DNA from: Oscillospiraceae bacterium
GTDB lineage: Bacteria > Bacillota > Clostridia > Oscillospirales > CAG-272
DNA: 38,815 nt
Direction of reading: 5' to 3'
Assembly (NCBI GenBank): GCA_015063625.1
Contig: SVTT01000016.1
Coordinates: 1-38,815 of the forward strand
Shown here: positions 22,779 through 32,886 of the stretch, in pieces
How the letters are laid out: each line of letters starts with the position of its first letter
How positions within the stretch are numbered: position 1 is the stretch's first letter
Made by a program: the position numbers and the translations under genes
Notes under the pieces: model-generated
Database searches by the model: none
What the model saw: the letters and a program-made list of their open reading frames with translations, nothing else
Told to the model about the DNA's origin: nothing

Positions 22779-25775
22779 TCAGATGTCGTATTTTGCCAGG
22801 ATCTCGCTGGGGGTCTTTCGCAGCAGTGAGAGGATGGGCAGAATGCCGCATACCGTACCGAGCAGGAAGAGCAGCAGGAGGTCGGCAAGCGCCAGCCAAA
22901 GGGGATAGTAGAAGATGTTTTCCACCAGGGGAGAGATGCCGTGAACGGCAAAAAGGAAGGCACTGGCAAGCAGATAGCCGGGCAAAATGGTCAGCAGGGT
23001 CAGCACCGTCGATTCGGCAAAGAATTTGAAGAGCATATTCTTTTTTGAAACACCGATGGCACGGTAAATGCCGATCTCCTTGATGCGGTTCATCAGCGAG
23101 GAGCGCATGATCAGGTACATGCAAACGCTCATCACGACGAGGGAAACCAGGATGGTGATGAGGTTGGCAGTCAGCTCCAGGGCGTTTTCGGCGATCAGAA
23201 TGTCAAAAATGTCGTCGGGGGTATAAAGCACAGGGATGCCCTTGGGCGCCGTCAGACTGCCAAAGCTCTCCTCAAGCCACTTGGCAGTGCGCGCAGGATC
23301 CTTTGAGTGGATCAGCGTGTAGCAAAGCCCTGCGATATCCTCGTCGATGTAGTAGACCTCGCCGAAGGGGTCGCGGTCTGCTGCAATTTCCTTGACATAG
23401 CCATAGCCTTCATAGGTCGCGCTTTTGACGGTGTCGCCGTAGCGCTTTGTCACGGCAATGTAATCCTCCCGCGAGAGCAGATAGCCGAAGTCGTCGTGGA
23501 AGTAGTTGATGTCGGTCATCTCGTATTCCGCCTCGTAGAGCTCGTAATAGGGGGAGAGTGCCGTACTCAGAGTGGGCAGACTGTCCTTGATGGCGTTGTA
23601 CTGTGCGATGGTGGGGTAGCTGCCGTAAAGCGCCTTGTATCGGAGGGCTTGGTAGTATTCCTTGCCGTCCGCCATCGCCATCAGCCTTGCCTCCTCGATG
23701 TCCTTCTGTGTCGCCAGCCACAGGCACATGCGCGAAACGGCAAGCACCGACTGATAATCCGAGGCAAAGAAGTAGGCGTTGCCCAAGAAGGCGTCAAAAT
23801 CCGCGTAATAGTAGTCAAAATACTCGAAATAGCGCGCACTCTTCAGGGCATCGGCACGGGAGGTCAGCGCCGCACCCGTGAGTGTGGGATCCTCTTGCTT
23901 GGCAAGCGCGGAGAAATAGTCGTCGATCCCGTTTTTCTGTCTGCCGTTTGCTGCCAGCCATGCATCGTAGCTCGCATAGTAGCGCAAAATCTCGGACACC
24001 GTCATTCCGACACCGTGAATGAGGATCCTGTCCCCCTCGCTCGGATGCTCTCCCTCGTTGCTGTCGCCGCGCAGCACATAGATGACCTCACCCGCCTCGG
24101 TGCCCATGCCAAAGCTCTCGGCAAGGCGGATGCGCAGATCCAGCCCCGAACGGACAAAGCACGCCTGCGCGTAGTCACTGACATAGACTGCACTTTCGTT
24201 GCTTTTGACAACGCCTGCGACGCGAAGGCTCTTGCCGTCTACCGAGAAGGTGGGCATCACCAGACCCAGCAGATCCCTGTAATCGCTGATGAAGTGTGCC
24301 GAGGCGGTTTCAAGGAGCTTGTCAGCAACGGCGGTGGTCAGCAGGATCTCCTCGTCGGCGAGCCCCTCCTTTTTTCCTGCCTTAAGGGGCAGGGAGGCGG
24401 CAAGCCCATGGGAGAGATAAACGGCATTGGTCCTGCTTGAGGTGCCCTTGGTAAATGTTTCAAAGTAATTGTAGCGGAAGGAGATGCTGCGATCTCCCGT
24501 GGGAGCTCCGCGGTGAAGCGTAAGATAATCAATGGCGCTTTCCTCGCTGCCAAGGGCGGCGGTGAGCGTGTCGGAAACCGTACCGTCGGGGGTGTAAAGA
24601 TAAAATACGTGGTGGTTATAGGCATCGCGCGCCGTCAGAATATCGTCAAACGAGGTTCCGAAGACCGCGCTCATCAGGACCATGGCTGCGGCAAAGAGGC
24701 ACATGCAGGCGCGCAGCAGGCGCTTGCCGCGCTTTTGACTGCCGAGGTTGGCGCGATAGCCGCTTTTCAAGGAGGAGGCAAAGGTGAAAAGCCGTCCGAA
24801 TACGCCACCCTCCATCGGGGGAAGCTCCGACATATCGATGTGTGTCGTTGCTGCCTTTTTTTCTTTCTTGACTTCAAAAACGCCCTCACGCAGGGTGGTT
24901 TCTGCAGTTTCATCAAGCACCCGTACGTCGGGAGAATCGATCTTCAGGTAAAGCTTGCCGTCGTGGTTGACCACGCGCAGCTTGACGGGCTTCTCGGGCG
25001 CCTTGCCGTAATAGGAGAGCGAAACCCTGTCATCCGAAAGCACGGTGTGCTCCAGCTCTCCGAGATAGATGTCGTTCTTGCTTTTGGCAACGTAGCCTCC
25101 GGTGTCCTTGTTTTGCCGTATGCCCACGATCTTCCCGTCCGAAAGCTCGATCACCGTGTCAGCGTAGGCGTCAACCAGATTCTCCTCGTGGGTCACCAGT
25201 AATACCAGATGCTGATCGGCAATGGCGCGCAGCAGATCCATGATCATTACGGTGTTTGCCTCGTCAAGGTTGCCCGTGGGCTCGTCAGCGAGAATGATGC
25301 GCGGGTTCTTGACGATGGCACGTGCAATGGCAATGCGCTGCTGCTGACCGCCCGAGAGGGTGTTGGGCGGTCGCTTTCCGTAATGCGCCATGCCAACACT
25401 CGCCAGCGCTGCCTCGGTGCGCCGCTTGATCTCCTGCTCGTCGGTCATGCCGCAAAGTCGCAGGGCGTTTGCCACGTTCTCGAAGCAGCTCTCGCTATGA
25501 AGAAGATTGTAGTTTTGGAAGATATAGCCGATGTAGCGATTCCGCAGCGTGTCGGTATCGCCGTTGATACTTTGTCCGTCGATGGTGAGCGTACCGCTGT
25601 CAAAGCCGTCAAGCCCTCCGATGACGTTGAGCAGCGTGGTCTTTCCGCAGCCGCTTTTGCCGAAAATGGCGACAATACCGCGGTCGGGCAGGGTCAGATC
25701 GACGTCGTTGATCACGTGGATCTCGTTTTGCTTGCCCTTTTGAAAGTATTTGTGTAAATGCTCGGCGCGGATCAT
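22779..25775 (-). CDS. MacB-like ABC transporter, fused ATPase and FtsX-type permease (larger half)
   Basis: The 998-residue protein starts with a LolD/MacB-like ATPase (1 to about 225): [36 protein letters not shown]. After a linker, a first membrane helix (about 350-372, CMCLFAAAMVLMSAVFGT) precedes a 500-residue extracytoplasmic region. Three helices close the protein in the FtsX pattern (about 875-990), with IGIYRAIGVSKKNMLFKF between them. Such pumps work by mechanotransmission on peptides, lipoproteins or cell-wall enzymes outside the membrane. Its start overlaps the stop of the upstream half-transporter as ATGA, so the two probably form a heterodimer. The substrate is unknown. Confidence 0.88.
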   Translation of the reverse strand: MIRAEHLHKYFQKGKQNEIHVINDVDLTLPDRGIVAIFGKSGCGKTTLLNVIGGLDGFDSGTLTIDGQSINGDTDTLRNRYIGYIFQNYNLLHSESCFENVANALRLCGMTDEQEIKRRTEAALASVGMAHYGKRPPNTLSGGQQQRIAIARAIVKNPRIILADEPTGNLDEANTVMIMDLLRAIADQHLVLLVTHEENLVDAYADTVIELSDGKIVGIRQNKDTGGYVAKSKNDIYLGELEHTVLSDDRVSLSYYGKAPEKPVKLRVVNHDGKLYLKIDSPDVRVLDETAETTLREGVFEVKKEKKAATTHIDMSELPPMEGGVFGRLFTFASSLKSGYRANLGSQKRGKRLLRACMCLFAAAMVLMSAVFGTSFDDILTARDAYNHHVFYLYTPDGTVSDTLTAALGSEESAIDYLTLHRGAPTGDRSISFRYNYFETFTKGTSSRTNAVYLSHGLAASLPLKAGKKEGLADEEILLTTAVADKLLETASAHFISDYRDLLGLVMPTFSVDGKSLRVAGVVKSNESAVYVSDYAQACFVRSGLDLRIRLAESFGMGTEAGEVIYVLRGDSNEGEHPSEGDRILIHGVGMTVSEILRYYASYDAWLAANGRQKNGIDDYFSALAKQEDPTLTGAALTSRADALKSARYFEYFDYYYADFDAFLGNAYFFASDYQSVLAVSRMCLWLATQKDIEEARLMAMADGKEYYQALRYKALYGSYPTIAQYNAIKDSLPTLSTALSPYYELYEAEYEMTDINYFHDDFGYLLSREDYIAVTKRYGDTVKSATYEGYGYVKEIAADRDPFGEVYYIDEDIAGLCYTLIHSKDPARTAKWLEESFGSLTAPKGIPVLYTPDDIFDILIAENALELTANLITILVSLVVMSVCMYLIMRSSLMNRIKEIGIYRAIGVSKKNMLFKFFAESTVLTLLTILPGYLLASAFLFAVHGISPLVENIFYYPLWLALADLLLLFLLGTVCGILPILSLLRKTPSEILAKYDI

Positions 25776-28087
25776 GCCTCGTCACCTCCTCTCAAGGATT
25801 TTCTGACGCTCTCGCCAAACAGGTTTTTGATCTGCTTTTGTGTGACGCGGAGGGTCAGCCCCAGCATGCCAAGGAAAATGAGCAGATATTGCCATGCGTG
25901 TAAAAAGACGAAGTAGTCGTTCAGACGCGGAGAGGTAAAGATGAGGACCGCCGCGAGAAGAAGGGCGAGGAAGGCGGGAATCAGCGAGAGCAGCATGCGG
26001 GTATACATGCCGATCTTGATCAATCCCACGGAAATTCCCATCGAGCGCATGATCGCCATGTCGCCCTTGAAGGCGCCAAGCGCGCGACCCGAGCAGAGGT
26101 TGACAAAGAAGGCGAGGAAGATCACCGAGAGCACGAACACCAGCAGGAGCCCCAGCGCTGCCAGCGTGCCAAGGATGGCGTCGTCGGCGGAGGGGGTATA
26201 GGTCGTGTTGGAGGGTACGGCAATAAAGCCCGCCTCACGGAGGCGCAGCGCGGCATCCTCCGCGGCGTGATCGTCGGCAAAGAACAGTGAGGACTGACGG
26301 TAGGAGACCGAGAGCACCGATTCCGCCAGCGCGCGGATCAGATCTGTGCTCATAATGACCGTGTTGTCGTCCGAAAGCGCGGTGTGTGTGTAAACGAGGG
26401 GCTTTCCCTCTGTAAAGGAGCTTTTGTCAAGGTCAAATTCGAAGGTGTGGGAGCTGTCCGAGGAGGTCATGTAGTAATTGTATTTCCGGTAGTTGATGCG
26501 GACGGACAGGTGCGGATCAAAGTCGGTGCCGCTTGCTTGATGCTGTGATTCGAGCTTTCGGTACTCGGCAGAGTTGATGTAAAGCTTGCCGCTTTCGGCA
26601 TGGAAGGAGGGACAGATCCCTTTTAAAGAGAGTGAATCGGTAGCTGTGCCGCCCGTGGAAAGTGTCATGGAGAGATCGGCACGGGCAAGCAGATGGTGAA
26701 TCGCAGTTGCCGTGCGGAATCCCTCCCCGGTGAACAGGCAGGTGGCGTCCTTGGTGTTGTCGTAGAAATATTTGACCCCCGTCACCTTCAGCTCTGCGGA
26801 TTCAAGGAGCACGGTGTCAAACAGCAGCATATCCTTGCCGAAGATGGGCTGATAGGAGATGGGAAGATGCAAAAAGACCTCGTTTTCTGCCTCGGGATAG
26901 CGTCCGATGATCTGTTCCCCGAAGGATTCGCCGTAGGCGAAGGATACGGTCAGATGGCGGAACTCGCGTCGCGTGTCGCCAAAGGGGATCAGAAGGCTGG
27001 TCGCGGTGCTTTGATCAAGGAGCGAGTCATAGCGCAGATAGTCAACGGCACCGTATTCCTCGGCAATGGAACTTAGCTCGTCTGCCGTCATCACGCTGCC
27101 GTCGGCGGTGGTCAGTACCACTCTGCCGTCGATGTGATGGAACATATGGCTGTCGTCAAACAGCTCGCTCATCTCGCCGCAAAGCGACGCCGTTGCAAAG
27201 ATCCCGAGCGTGCCGATCATCAAAAGGGCGCAAAGGAATGCGGTAAGACGGGGCTTGGCAAAGAGGAGCGCCTTGCCGAGCAGAGCACCCTTTTTGAACT
27301 CGCGGCGGAATGCCTTCTGCCCGCCTCTCGGCTCGGCTTTCTCGGGCATGTCTGCCCCGTCGGATGACGCCTTGCCCTCCTCGGGGGCGGTCGGCACGGC
27401 GTCGACAGGCCTCAGCACGTGATCAAATTCGACTGCACCGTCAAAGATGCGGATGTGACGGGTGGCATATCGCTCCACCTCATCAAAGCTGTGCGTGACC
27501 ACCAACACCAGCTTGTCGCGCGATACCTCGTGTAGGAGCTTGAGGATCTCCTTGGAGGTCGCGGCATCGAGATTGCCGGTCGGCTCGTCGGCAAGAATGA
27601 TGGGACTGTCCTTGGCGAGCGCACGCGCGATCACGGTGCGCTGCTTTTGTCCGCCGGAGAGCTTGCTTCCCTTGTGCGACAGATGGGGCGTGAGTCCCAC
27701 ACGGTCGATCAGGTCAAGTGCACGTGCACGGCGCTCCTTTTTGTCGTCGATGTGCAGCAGCGCCAGCTCTACGTTCTGGAGAACGGTAAAGCTTTCGATG
27801 ATGTTGTAATCCTGAAAGATAAAGGAGATGTAGCGCTCGCGGTATTCTTCAAAATCGGCTTGCAGATAATGGGAGGTCGATTCACCCTCAATAAGGAGGT
27901 CGCCCTCCTCGTAGGAATCCATTCCGCTGATGACGCTGAGAAGGGTGGACTTTCCCGAGCCGGATTTTCCCGTGATGGCAACGAATTCTCCGCGTTCAAA
28001 GGAGAGGTTGACTCCCCTGATGCCCACGGCAACGTTGCCCTTTGAGGCATAGATCTTGCCGATGTCCTTTAGCGTGAGTAATGACAT
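25772..28087 (-). CDS. MacB-like ABC transporter, fused ATPase and FtsX-type permease (smaller half)
   Basis: The 771-residue protein has the same layout as its downstream neighbour. The ATPase (1 to about 230) has [25 protein letters not shown] and [14 protein letters not shown] linker with Pro and Glu precedes the first membrane helix (about 279-302, [19 protein letters not shown]). An extracytoplasmic domain of some 340 residues and three C-terminal helices follow. ATG 28087 is chosen because the protein then begins [13 protein letters not shown], which is typical, and AAAGGAA lies just upstream; a frame extending to 28186 adds 33 residues without family resemblance. The gene lies 148 bp downstream of ligA on the same strand. 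No two-component regulator is adjacent, unlike many Bce-type systems. Confidence 0.87.
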   Translation of the reverse strand: MSLLTLKDIGKIYASKGNVAVGIRGVNLSFERGEFVAITGKSGSGKSTLLSVISGMDSYEEGDLLIEGESTSHYLQADFEEYRERYISFIFQDYNIIESFTVLQNVELALLHIDDKKERRARALDLIDRVGLTPHLSHKGSKLSGGQKQRTVIARALAKDSPIILADEPTGNLDAATSKEILKLLHEVSRDKLVLVVTHSFDEVERYATRHIRIFDGAVEFDHVLRPVDAVPTAPEEGKASSDGADMPEKAEPRGGQKAFRREFKKGALLGKALLFAKPRLTAFLCALLMIGTLGIFATASLCGEMSELFDDSHMFHHIDGRVVLTTADGSVMTADELSSIAEEYGAVDYLRYDSLLDQSTATSLLIPFGDTRREFRHLTVSFAYGESFGEQIIGRYPEAENEVFLHLPISYQPIFGKDMLLFDTVLLESAELKVTGVKYFYDNTKDATCLFTGEGFRTATAIHHLLARADLSMTLSTGGTATDSLSLKGICPSFHAESGKLYINSAEYRKLESQHQASGTDFDPHLSVRINYRKYNYYMTSSDSSHTFEFDLDKSSFTEGKPLVYTHTALSDDNTVIMSTDLIRALAESVLSVSYRQSSLFFADDHAAEDAALRLREAGFIAVPSNTTYTPSADDAILGTLAALGLLLVFVLSVIFLAFFVNLCSGRALGAFKGDMAIMRSMGISVGLIKIGMYTRMLLSLIPAFLALLLAAVLIFTSPRLNDYFVFLHAWQYLLIFLGMLGLTLRVTQKQIKNLFGESVRKSLRGGDEA

Positions 28088-28160
28088 AGCCGTTCCTTTC
28101 CTTTCGGTGGGTAATGCCGCCGCGAAGCGATTGTGTCTGACTGACGGCGGATGATTCTGA

Positions 28161-28198
28161 AATCGACCGAAAATGCATTCCTGCAAATTCGGTCGATT
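28161..28198 (-). promoter_or_regulatory. Hairpin between ligA and the ABC pair
   Basis: AATCGACCGAA (28161-28171) and TTCGGTCGATT (28188-28198) form a perfect 11-bp stem. The loop contains TGCA palindromes. No T tract follows on the minus strand, so it may be a weak terminator of ligA, an attenuator or an operator for the transporter genes. Confidence 0.4.
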
Positions 28199-28235
28199 CC
28201 ATGTTGATCCGGGTTAAATGAGGTGCTTGCAACGG

Positions 28236-30329
<2,094 letters not shown>

Positions 30330-30400
30330 TTAAAAGGGGTTCCATTTTGGCGGCGGATGTGGTAAAATAAAGGTGTAGATCTGTTTTGTGGGAGGATGCT

Positions 30401-30910
30401 ATGAAGCTGTTGATCGCTTATGCCGGGAAAACCGGCAGCTGCCGCACGATGGCAGAGCTTTTAAAGACGCTTTTGCCGAATCATGAGGTCACGGTGGCTG
30501 ACCTTTCGGCGGAAATGCCCGTGCCCACCGAATACGATTATGTCGTGCTTGGCACGGCAGTCCGCATGGGGAAGCCGCACCGTGCGCTCAAGGCGTATTT
30601 GAAGCAATACGGTGATGCCGTTGCCGCCCTGCCGCACACCCTCTTTCTTTGCTGTGCCATCGCCTCGCAGTTTGAAAATTATCTGGAGCGCTGTTACCCC
30701 CGTAACGTGCTGGAAAACGCAGAGGAAACGGTGTATTTCGGAGGAGAGCTGAAGGTTTCGGCACAAAAGGGAATTGACCGCGTGCTGGTGCGCATGATGC
30801 GAAATGCGATCCGTGAAAGCGAGGACGACGAGAGCATGCTGCCGGGGCTTTTGCCCGAGCATGTGCGGTTGCTTGCCGACCGCTTGAAGAGATCTCGTCC
30901 CCATGCATGA
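30401..30910 (+). CDS. Flavodoxin-like protein
   Basis: The 169-residue protein has a flavodoxin fold. An N-terminal phosphate loop (LIAYAGKTGSCRTMAELL) and YDYVVLGTAVRMGKPHRALK match the flavodoxin_5/HemG-like group, in which FMN is bound. The final third (LPGLLPEHVRLLADRL) is helical. The group includes protoporphyrinogen oxidase HemG and uncharacterised menaquinone- or flavin-linked reductases. No heme genes are nearby, so the role stays open. ATG 30401 follows GGGAGG (30390-30395). A -10-like TAAAAT lies at 30363-30368, but without a convincing -35 box. The gene sits divergent from ligA and just upstream of tRNA-Lys. Confidence 0.75.
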   Translation: MKLLIAYAGKTGSCRTMAELLKTLLPNHEVTVADLSAEMPVPTEYDYVVLGTAVRMGKPHRALKAYLKQYGDAVAALPHTLFLCCAIASQFENYLERCYPRNVLENAEETVYFGGELKVSAQKGIDRVLVRMMRNAIRESEDDESMLPGLLPEHVRLLADRLKRSRPHA

Positions 30911-30945
30911 GACGCAAAAAAACTCCGAAAAAGAGAAAAAGGGTC

Positions 30946-30974
30946 TTGACAAAGCCCTGATTGTATGCTATGAT
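30946..30974 (+). promoter_or_regulatory. Promoter of tRNA-Lys
   Basis: TTGACA (30946-30951), 17 bases and TATGAT (30969-30974) end 17 bases before the tRNA. Confidence 0.88.
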
Positions 30975-30991
30975 ATACGGGTGCGATCAAT

Positions 30992-31067
30992 GCCCCTGTA
31001 GCTCAGACGGTAGAGCACTTGACTTTTAATCAAGGTGTCCGGAGTTCGAGTCTCCGCAGGAGCACCA
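30992..31067 (+). tRNA. tRNA-Lys (anticodon TTT)
   Basis: All arms are present, with the anticodon TTT in CTTTTAA and CCA encoded. The acceptor strands are GCCCCTG and CAGGAGC, which leaves a C-A mismatch at the third pair (positions 3 and 70). A downstream copy of the 3' end carries the same A. The rest of the tRNA is regular, so I take it as functional, with this oddity. Confidence 0.92.
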
Positions 31068-31122
31068 ACAAGAGAGCCCCCGACAAGCTCGGGGGCTCTC
31101 TTGTTGCTTCTGTGGGGAAGGA
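31041..31122 (+). repeat. Direct repeat, copy 1: tRNA-Lys 3' end plus terminator
   Basis: This stretch includes the T arm, acceptor strand, CCA and terminator of tRNA-Lys. From 31056 to 31122 it is identical to 31233-31299 with a constant offset of 177 bases. Weaker similarity continues leftwards through the T arm. Confidence 0.9.
31066..31106 (+). terminator. Terminator of tRNA-Lys
   Basis: An 18-bp perfect stem (31066-31083/31089-31106) with a 5-base loop begins inside the CCA end and finishes in CTCTTGTTG. The T tract is weak. Confidence 0.75.
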
Positions 31123-31223
31123 GAACTCCGGTGGAAGATTCCATCAAAACGAGGGAATTCGCACTCGCAAAAGAGAATCTTCAAGGCAACACGGGGCGAA
31201 GAAGCCCCGTGTTGGTAGAGTTC
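31123..31223 (+). other. Hairpin-rich insert between duplicated tRNA ends
   Basis: GAACTC (31123-31128) can pair with GAGTTC (31218-31223) and encloses two hairpins: AAGATTC/GAATCTT (31135-31141/31175-31181) and a 10-bp AACACGGGGC stem with loop GAAGAA (31188-31197/31204-31213). The order of an AT-rich stem with CTCGCAAA followed by a GC-rich stem with a purine loop is also found in the 162-bp unit after tRNA-Tyr. Confidence 0.6.
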
Positions 31224-31299
31224 AGAGTCTTGGCAGGAGCACCAACAAGAGAGCCCCCGACAAGCTCGGGGGCTCTCTTGTTGCTTCTGTGGGGAAGGA
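31217..31299 (+). repeat. Direct repeat, copy 2: degenerate tRNA-Lys 3' end plus terminator copy
   Basis: AGAGTTCAGAGTCT copies the T arm with a 1-base insertion and loses stem pairing. GCAGGAGCACCA and the full terminator (31243-31283) are identical to the first copy. No tRNA 5' half precedes it, so it cannot make a tRNA. Confidence 0.88.
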
Positions 31300-31427
31300 C
31301 AGCGACGGCGCTGCGATCTGATTTTGAGGGGCGTTTTCTTGCCCCTTCCGCGTCAGCGCCCTTGGGAACATTCGGATGCTTCCAAGGGCTTAATTGTTTG
31401 GTGTTTGATGAAAAGATCTCGGCACCC

Positions 31428-31919
31428 TCAATAGGAGGCTTGGCAGACGCGGATCGCGCGGTAAAGCAAAAATGCCACAGGCAAAAACGCCACCGCTTTG
31501 ATCTCGAGGGCAAGTGCACCTAAGATCATATAAAAGGCAATGGAAAGCACGGTTGCCATGATATGGACGGCGGTTGTGCCCGCGTCATCAAACCACTGAT
31601 AAATGGTTTCGTCAATGGTAAAATAATCGTACGCAACGAAATCCGACCAAACGCGGTGCGTTTTGATATAGCCGATCCAGGCGAGCAGGAGAAAATAGAG
31701 CCAAGCCGTTCCGGTCTTGATAAAGACGATGGCATTGACAAGCGATACGATCACGGCAACGATGGCGTTAAACTGCGGATGATCATCGGAAAGCGACCAG
31801 ACGATGAGCGTTCCGACAAAGCAGAGCGCGATGACGATCGGAATTGCCGTATCAAGAGCAGCGGTGAGAACGCCGCCGATTACCAGCCCAACGATGCAAA
31901 CGAACACGATAATTCCCAT
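31428..31919 (-). CDS. Small multi-pass membrane protein of unknown function
   Basis: The 163-residue protein has about five hydrophobic segments: MGIIVFVCIVGLVIGGVL, TAIPIVIALCFVGTLIVW, FNAIVAVIVSLVNAIVF, TAWLYFLLLAWIGYI and a C-terminal pair around ATVLSIAFYMILGALAL. I do not recognise a family. Between segments 4 and 5 lies an acidic, aromatic loop (SDFVAYDYFTIDETIYQWFDD). ATG 31919 is chosen with AGGAGG upstream; an extended frame to 31976 would begin inside the promoter -35 box. The gene is alone on its strand, close to the tRNA-Lys repeat. Confidence 0.65.
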   Translation of the reverse strand: MGIIVFVCIVGLVIGGVLTAALDTAIPIVIALCFVGTLIVWSLSDDHPQFNAIVAVIVSLVNAIVFIKTGTAWLYFLLLAWIGYIKTHRVWSDFVAYDYFTIDETIYQWFDDAGTTAVHIMATVLSIAFYMILGALALEIKAVAFLPVAFLLYRAIRVCQASY

Positions 31920-31946
31920 AAAAGCCTCCTTGAAAATCTTATTCTC

Positions 31947-31976
31947 ATTATACAGCTTTGTGGTGTTTTTTGTCAA
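31947..31976 (-). promoter_or_regulatory. Promoter of the small membrane protein gene
   Basis: On the minus strand TTGACA (31976-31971) and TATAAT (31952-31947) are separated by 18 bases, giving a short leader before the gene at 31919. Confidence 0.82.
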
Positions 31977-32034
31977 GGAGGGAGATGAAAAAAGTCATAA
32001 ATGTCACAGAGCACGCCGTTTTTTTCACCCACTC

Positions 32035-32063
32035 TTGCTTTTTGAGAGCCGCGATGCTATACT
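32035..32063 (+). promoter_or_regulatory. Promoter of the DUF554-PHP operon
   Basis: TTGCTT (32035-32040) and TATACT (32058-32063) are 17 bases apart, with a leader of about 27 bases to ATG 32097. Confidence 0.7.
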
Positions 32064-32096
32064 ATATTTATCCTAATGATTAAGAAGGTAACCTAC

Positions 32097-32867
32097 ATGA
32101 CAAACTGGGCTTTGTGGGGCACGCTGGTCAATACCGCAACGGTTCTCGGCGGCGCTCTGGTTGGGCTTTTGATCAAAAAAATCGCATCCGTAGCGGCGCG
32201 AAAGCGCAAGATAACCGTACAGACGACGGACGATACGGGAGATCGCGCAAGGACAAGCACGCTGACATCCACCGTGATGACGGGGCTTGGACTTTGCGTT
32301 CTGCTGATCGGACTGATGGGCGCCATGAAGGTCGAGAACGTACTGGTGATGATCGTTTCTGTGGCGCTTGGCTCGCTGGTTGGTGAGCTGCTCGATCTTG
32401 ACGGCTGGATGAAGCGCTTCGGCGACTTTGTCGAGCGCCGCATGAAGGGGCGCGCGGGTAGCGTTTCCGAGGGCTTTGTCACCGCCACACTGCTGTTCTG
32501 CGTGGGGGCAATGACGGTCACGGGCGCGATCGAAAGCGGCGTTAACCGTATTCACACCACGTATTACGCCAAGGCGTTGCTTGACATGGTTTCGGCAACC
32601 GTGTTTGCCTCCACCCTGGGCTTTGGCGTGGTCCTTTCCGCCGTGTCGGTCTTTGTCACGCAGGGCGCGCTCACCCTGCTTGCCGTGCTGGCAGCAGGCG
32701 CCATCCCTATGGCGATCACGGGTGAAATGGTTGCCGTGGGCTCGCTCCTGGTGGTTGCCATCGGTACCAATCTGATGGGGATCACCCACGTCAAGGTCAT
32801 GAATCTTCTGCCCGCTATGTTCTTTCCCATTGCCCTTTGCCCGCTGTTTTCGCTCTTGCCCCTGTAA
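32097..32867 (+). CDS. DUF554 family membrane protein
   Basis: The 256-residue protein has about seven membrane segments and the typical DUF554 (YdfK/YqgA) opening GTLVNTATVLGGALVGLLI. Other family pieces are LGSLVGELLDLDGWMKRFGD, EGFVTATLLFCVGAMTVTGAI and a final GTNLMGITHVKVMNLLPAMF. Function in the family is unknown; a transport role is often assumed without proof. ATG 32097 follows AGAAGGT at a seven-base distance and is preferred over ATG 32076. The next gene starts 19 bp downstream on the same strand, so the two probably share a transcript. Confidence 0.87.
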   Translation: MTNWALWGTLVNTATVLGGALVGLLIKKIASVAARKRKITVQTTDDTGDRARTSTLTSTVMTGLGLCVLLIGLMGAMKVENVLVMIVSVALGSLVGELLDLDGWMKRFGDFVERRMKGRAGSVSEGFVTATLLFCVGAMTVTGAIESGVNRIHTTYYAKALLDMVSATVFASTLGFGVVLSAVSVFVTQGALTLLAVLAAGAIPMAITGEMVAVGSLLVVAIGTNLMGITHVKVMNLLPAMFFPIALCPLFSLLPL

Positions 32868-32886
32868 CACTTGAAAGGAGAGGATC

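Noticed and set aside
31217-31244. Second tRNA-Lys gene
   Set aside because: Only the T-arm and acceptor part is present. There is no anticodon arm or 5' acceptor upstream, and the T stem is broken by an insertion.
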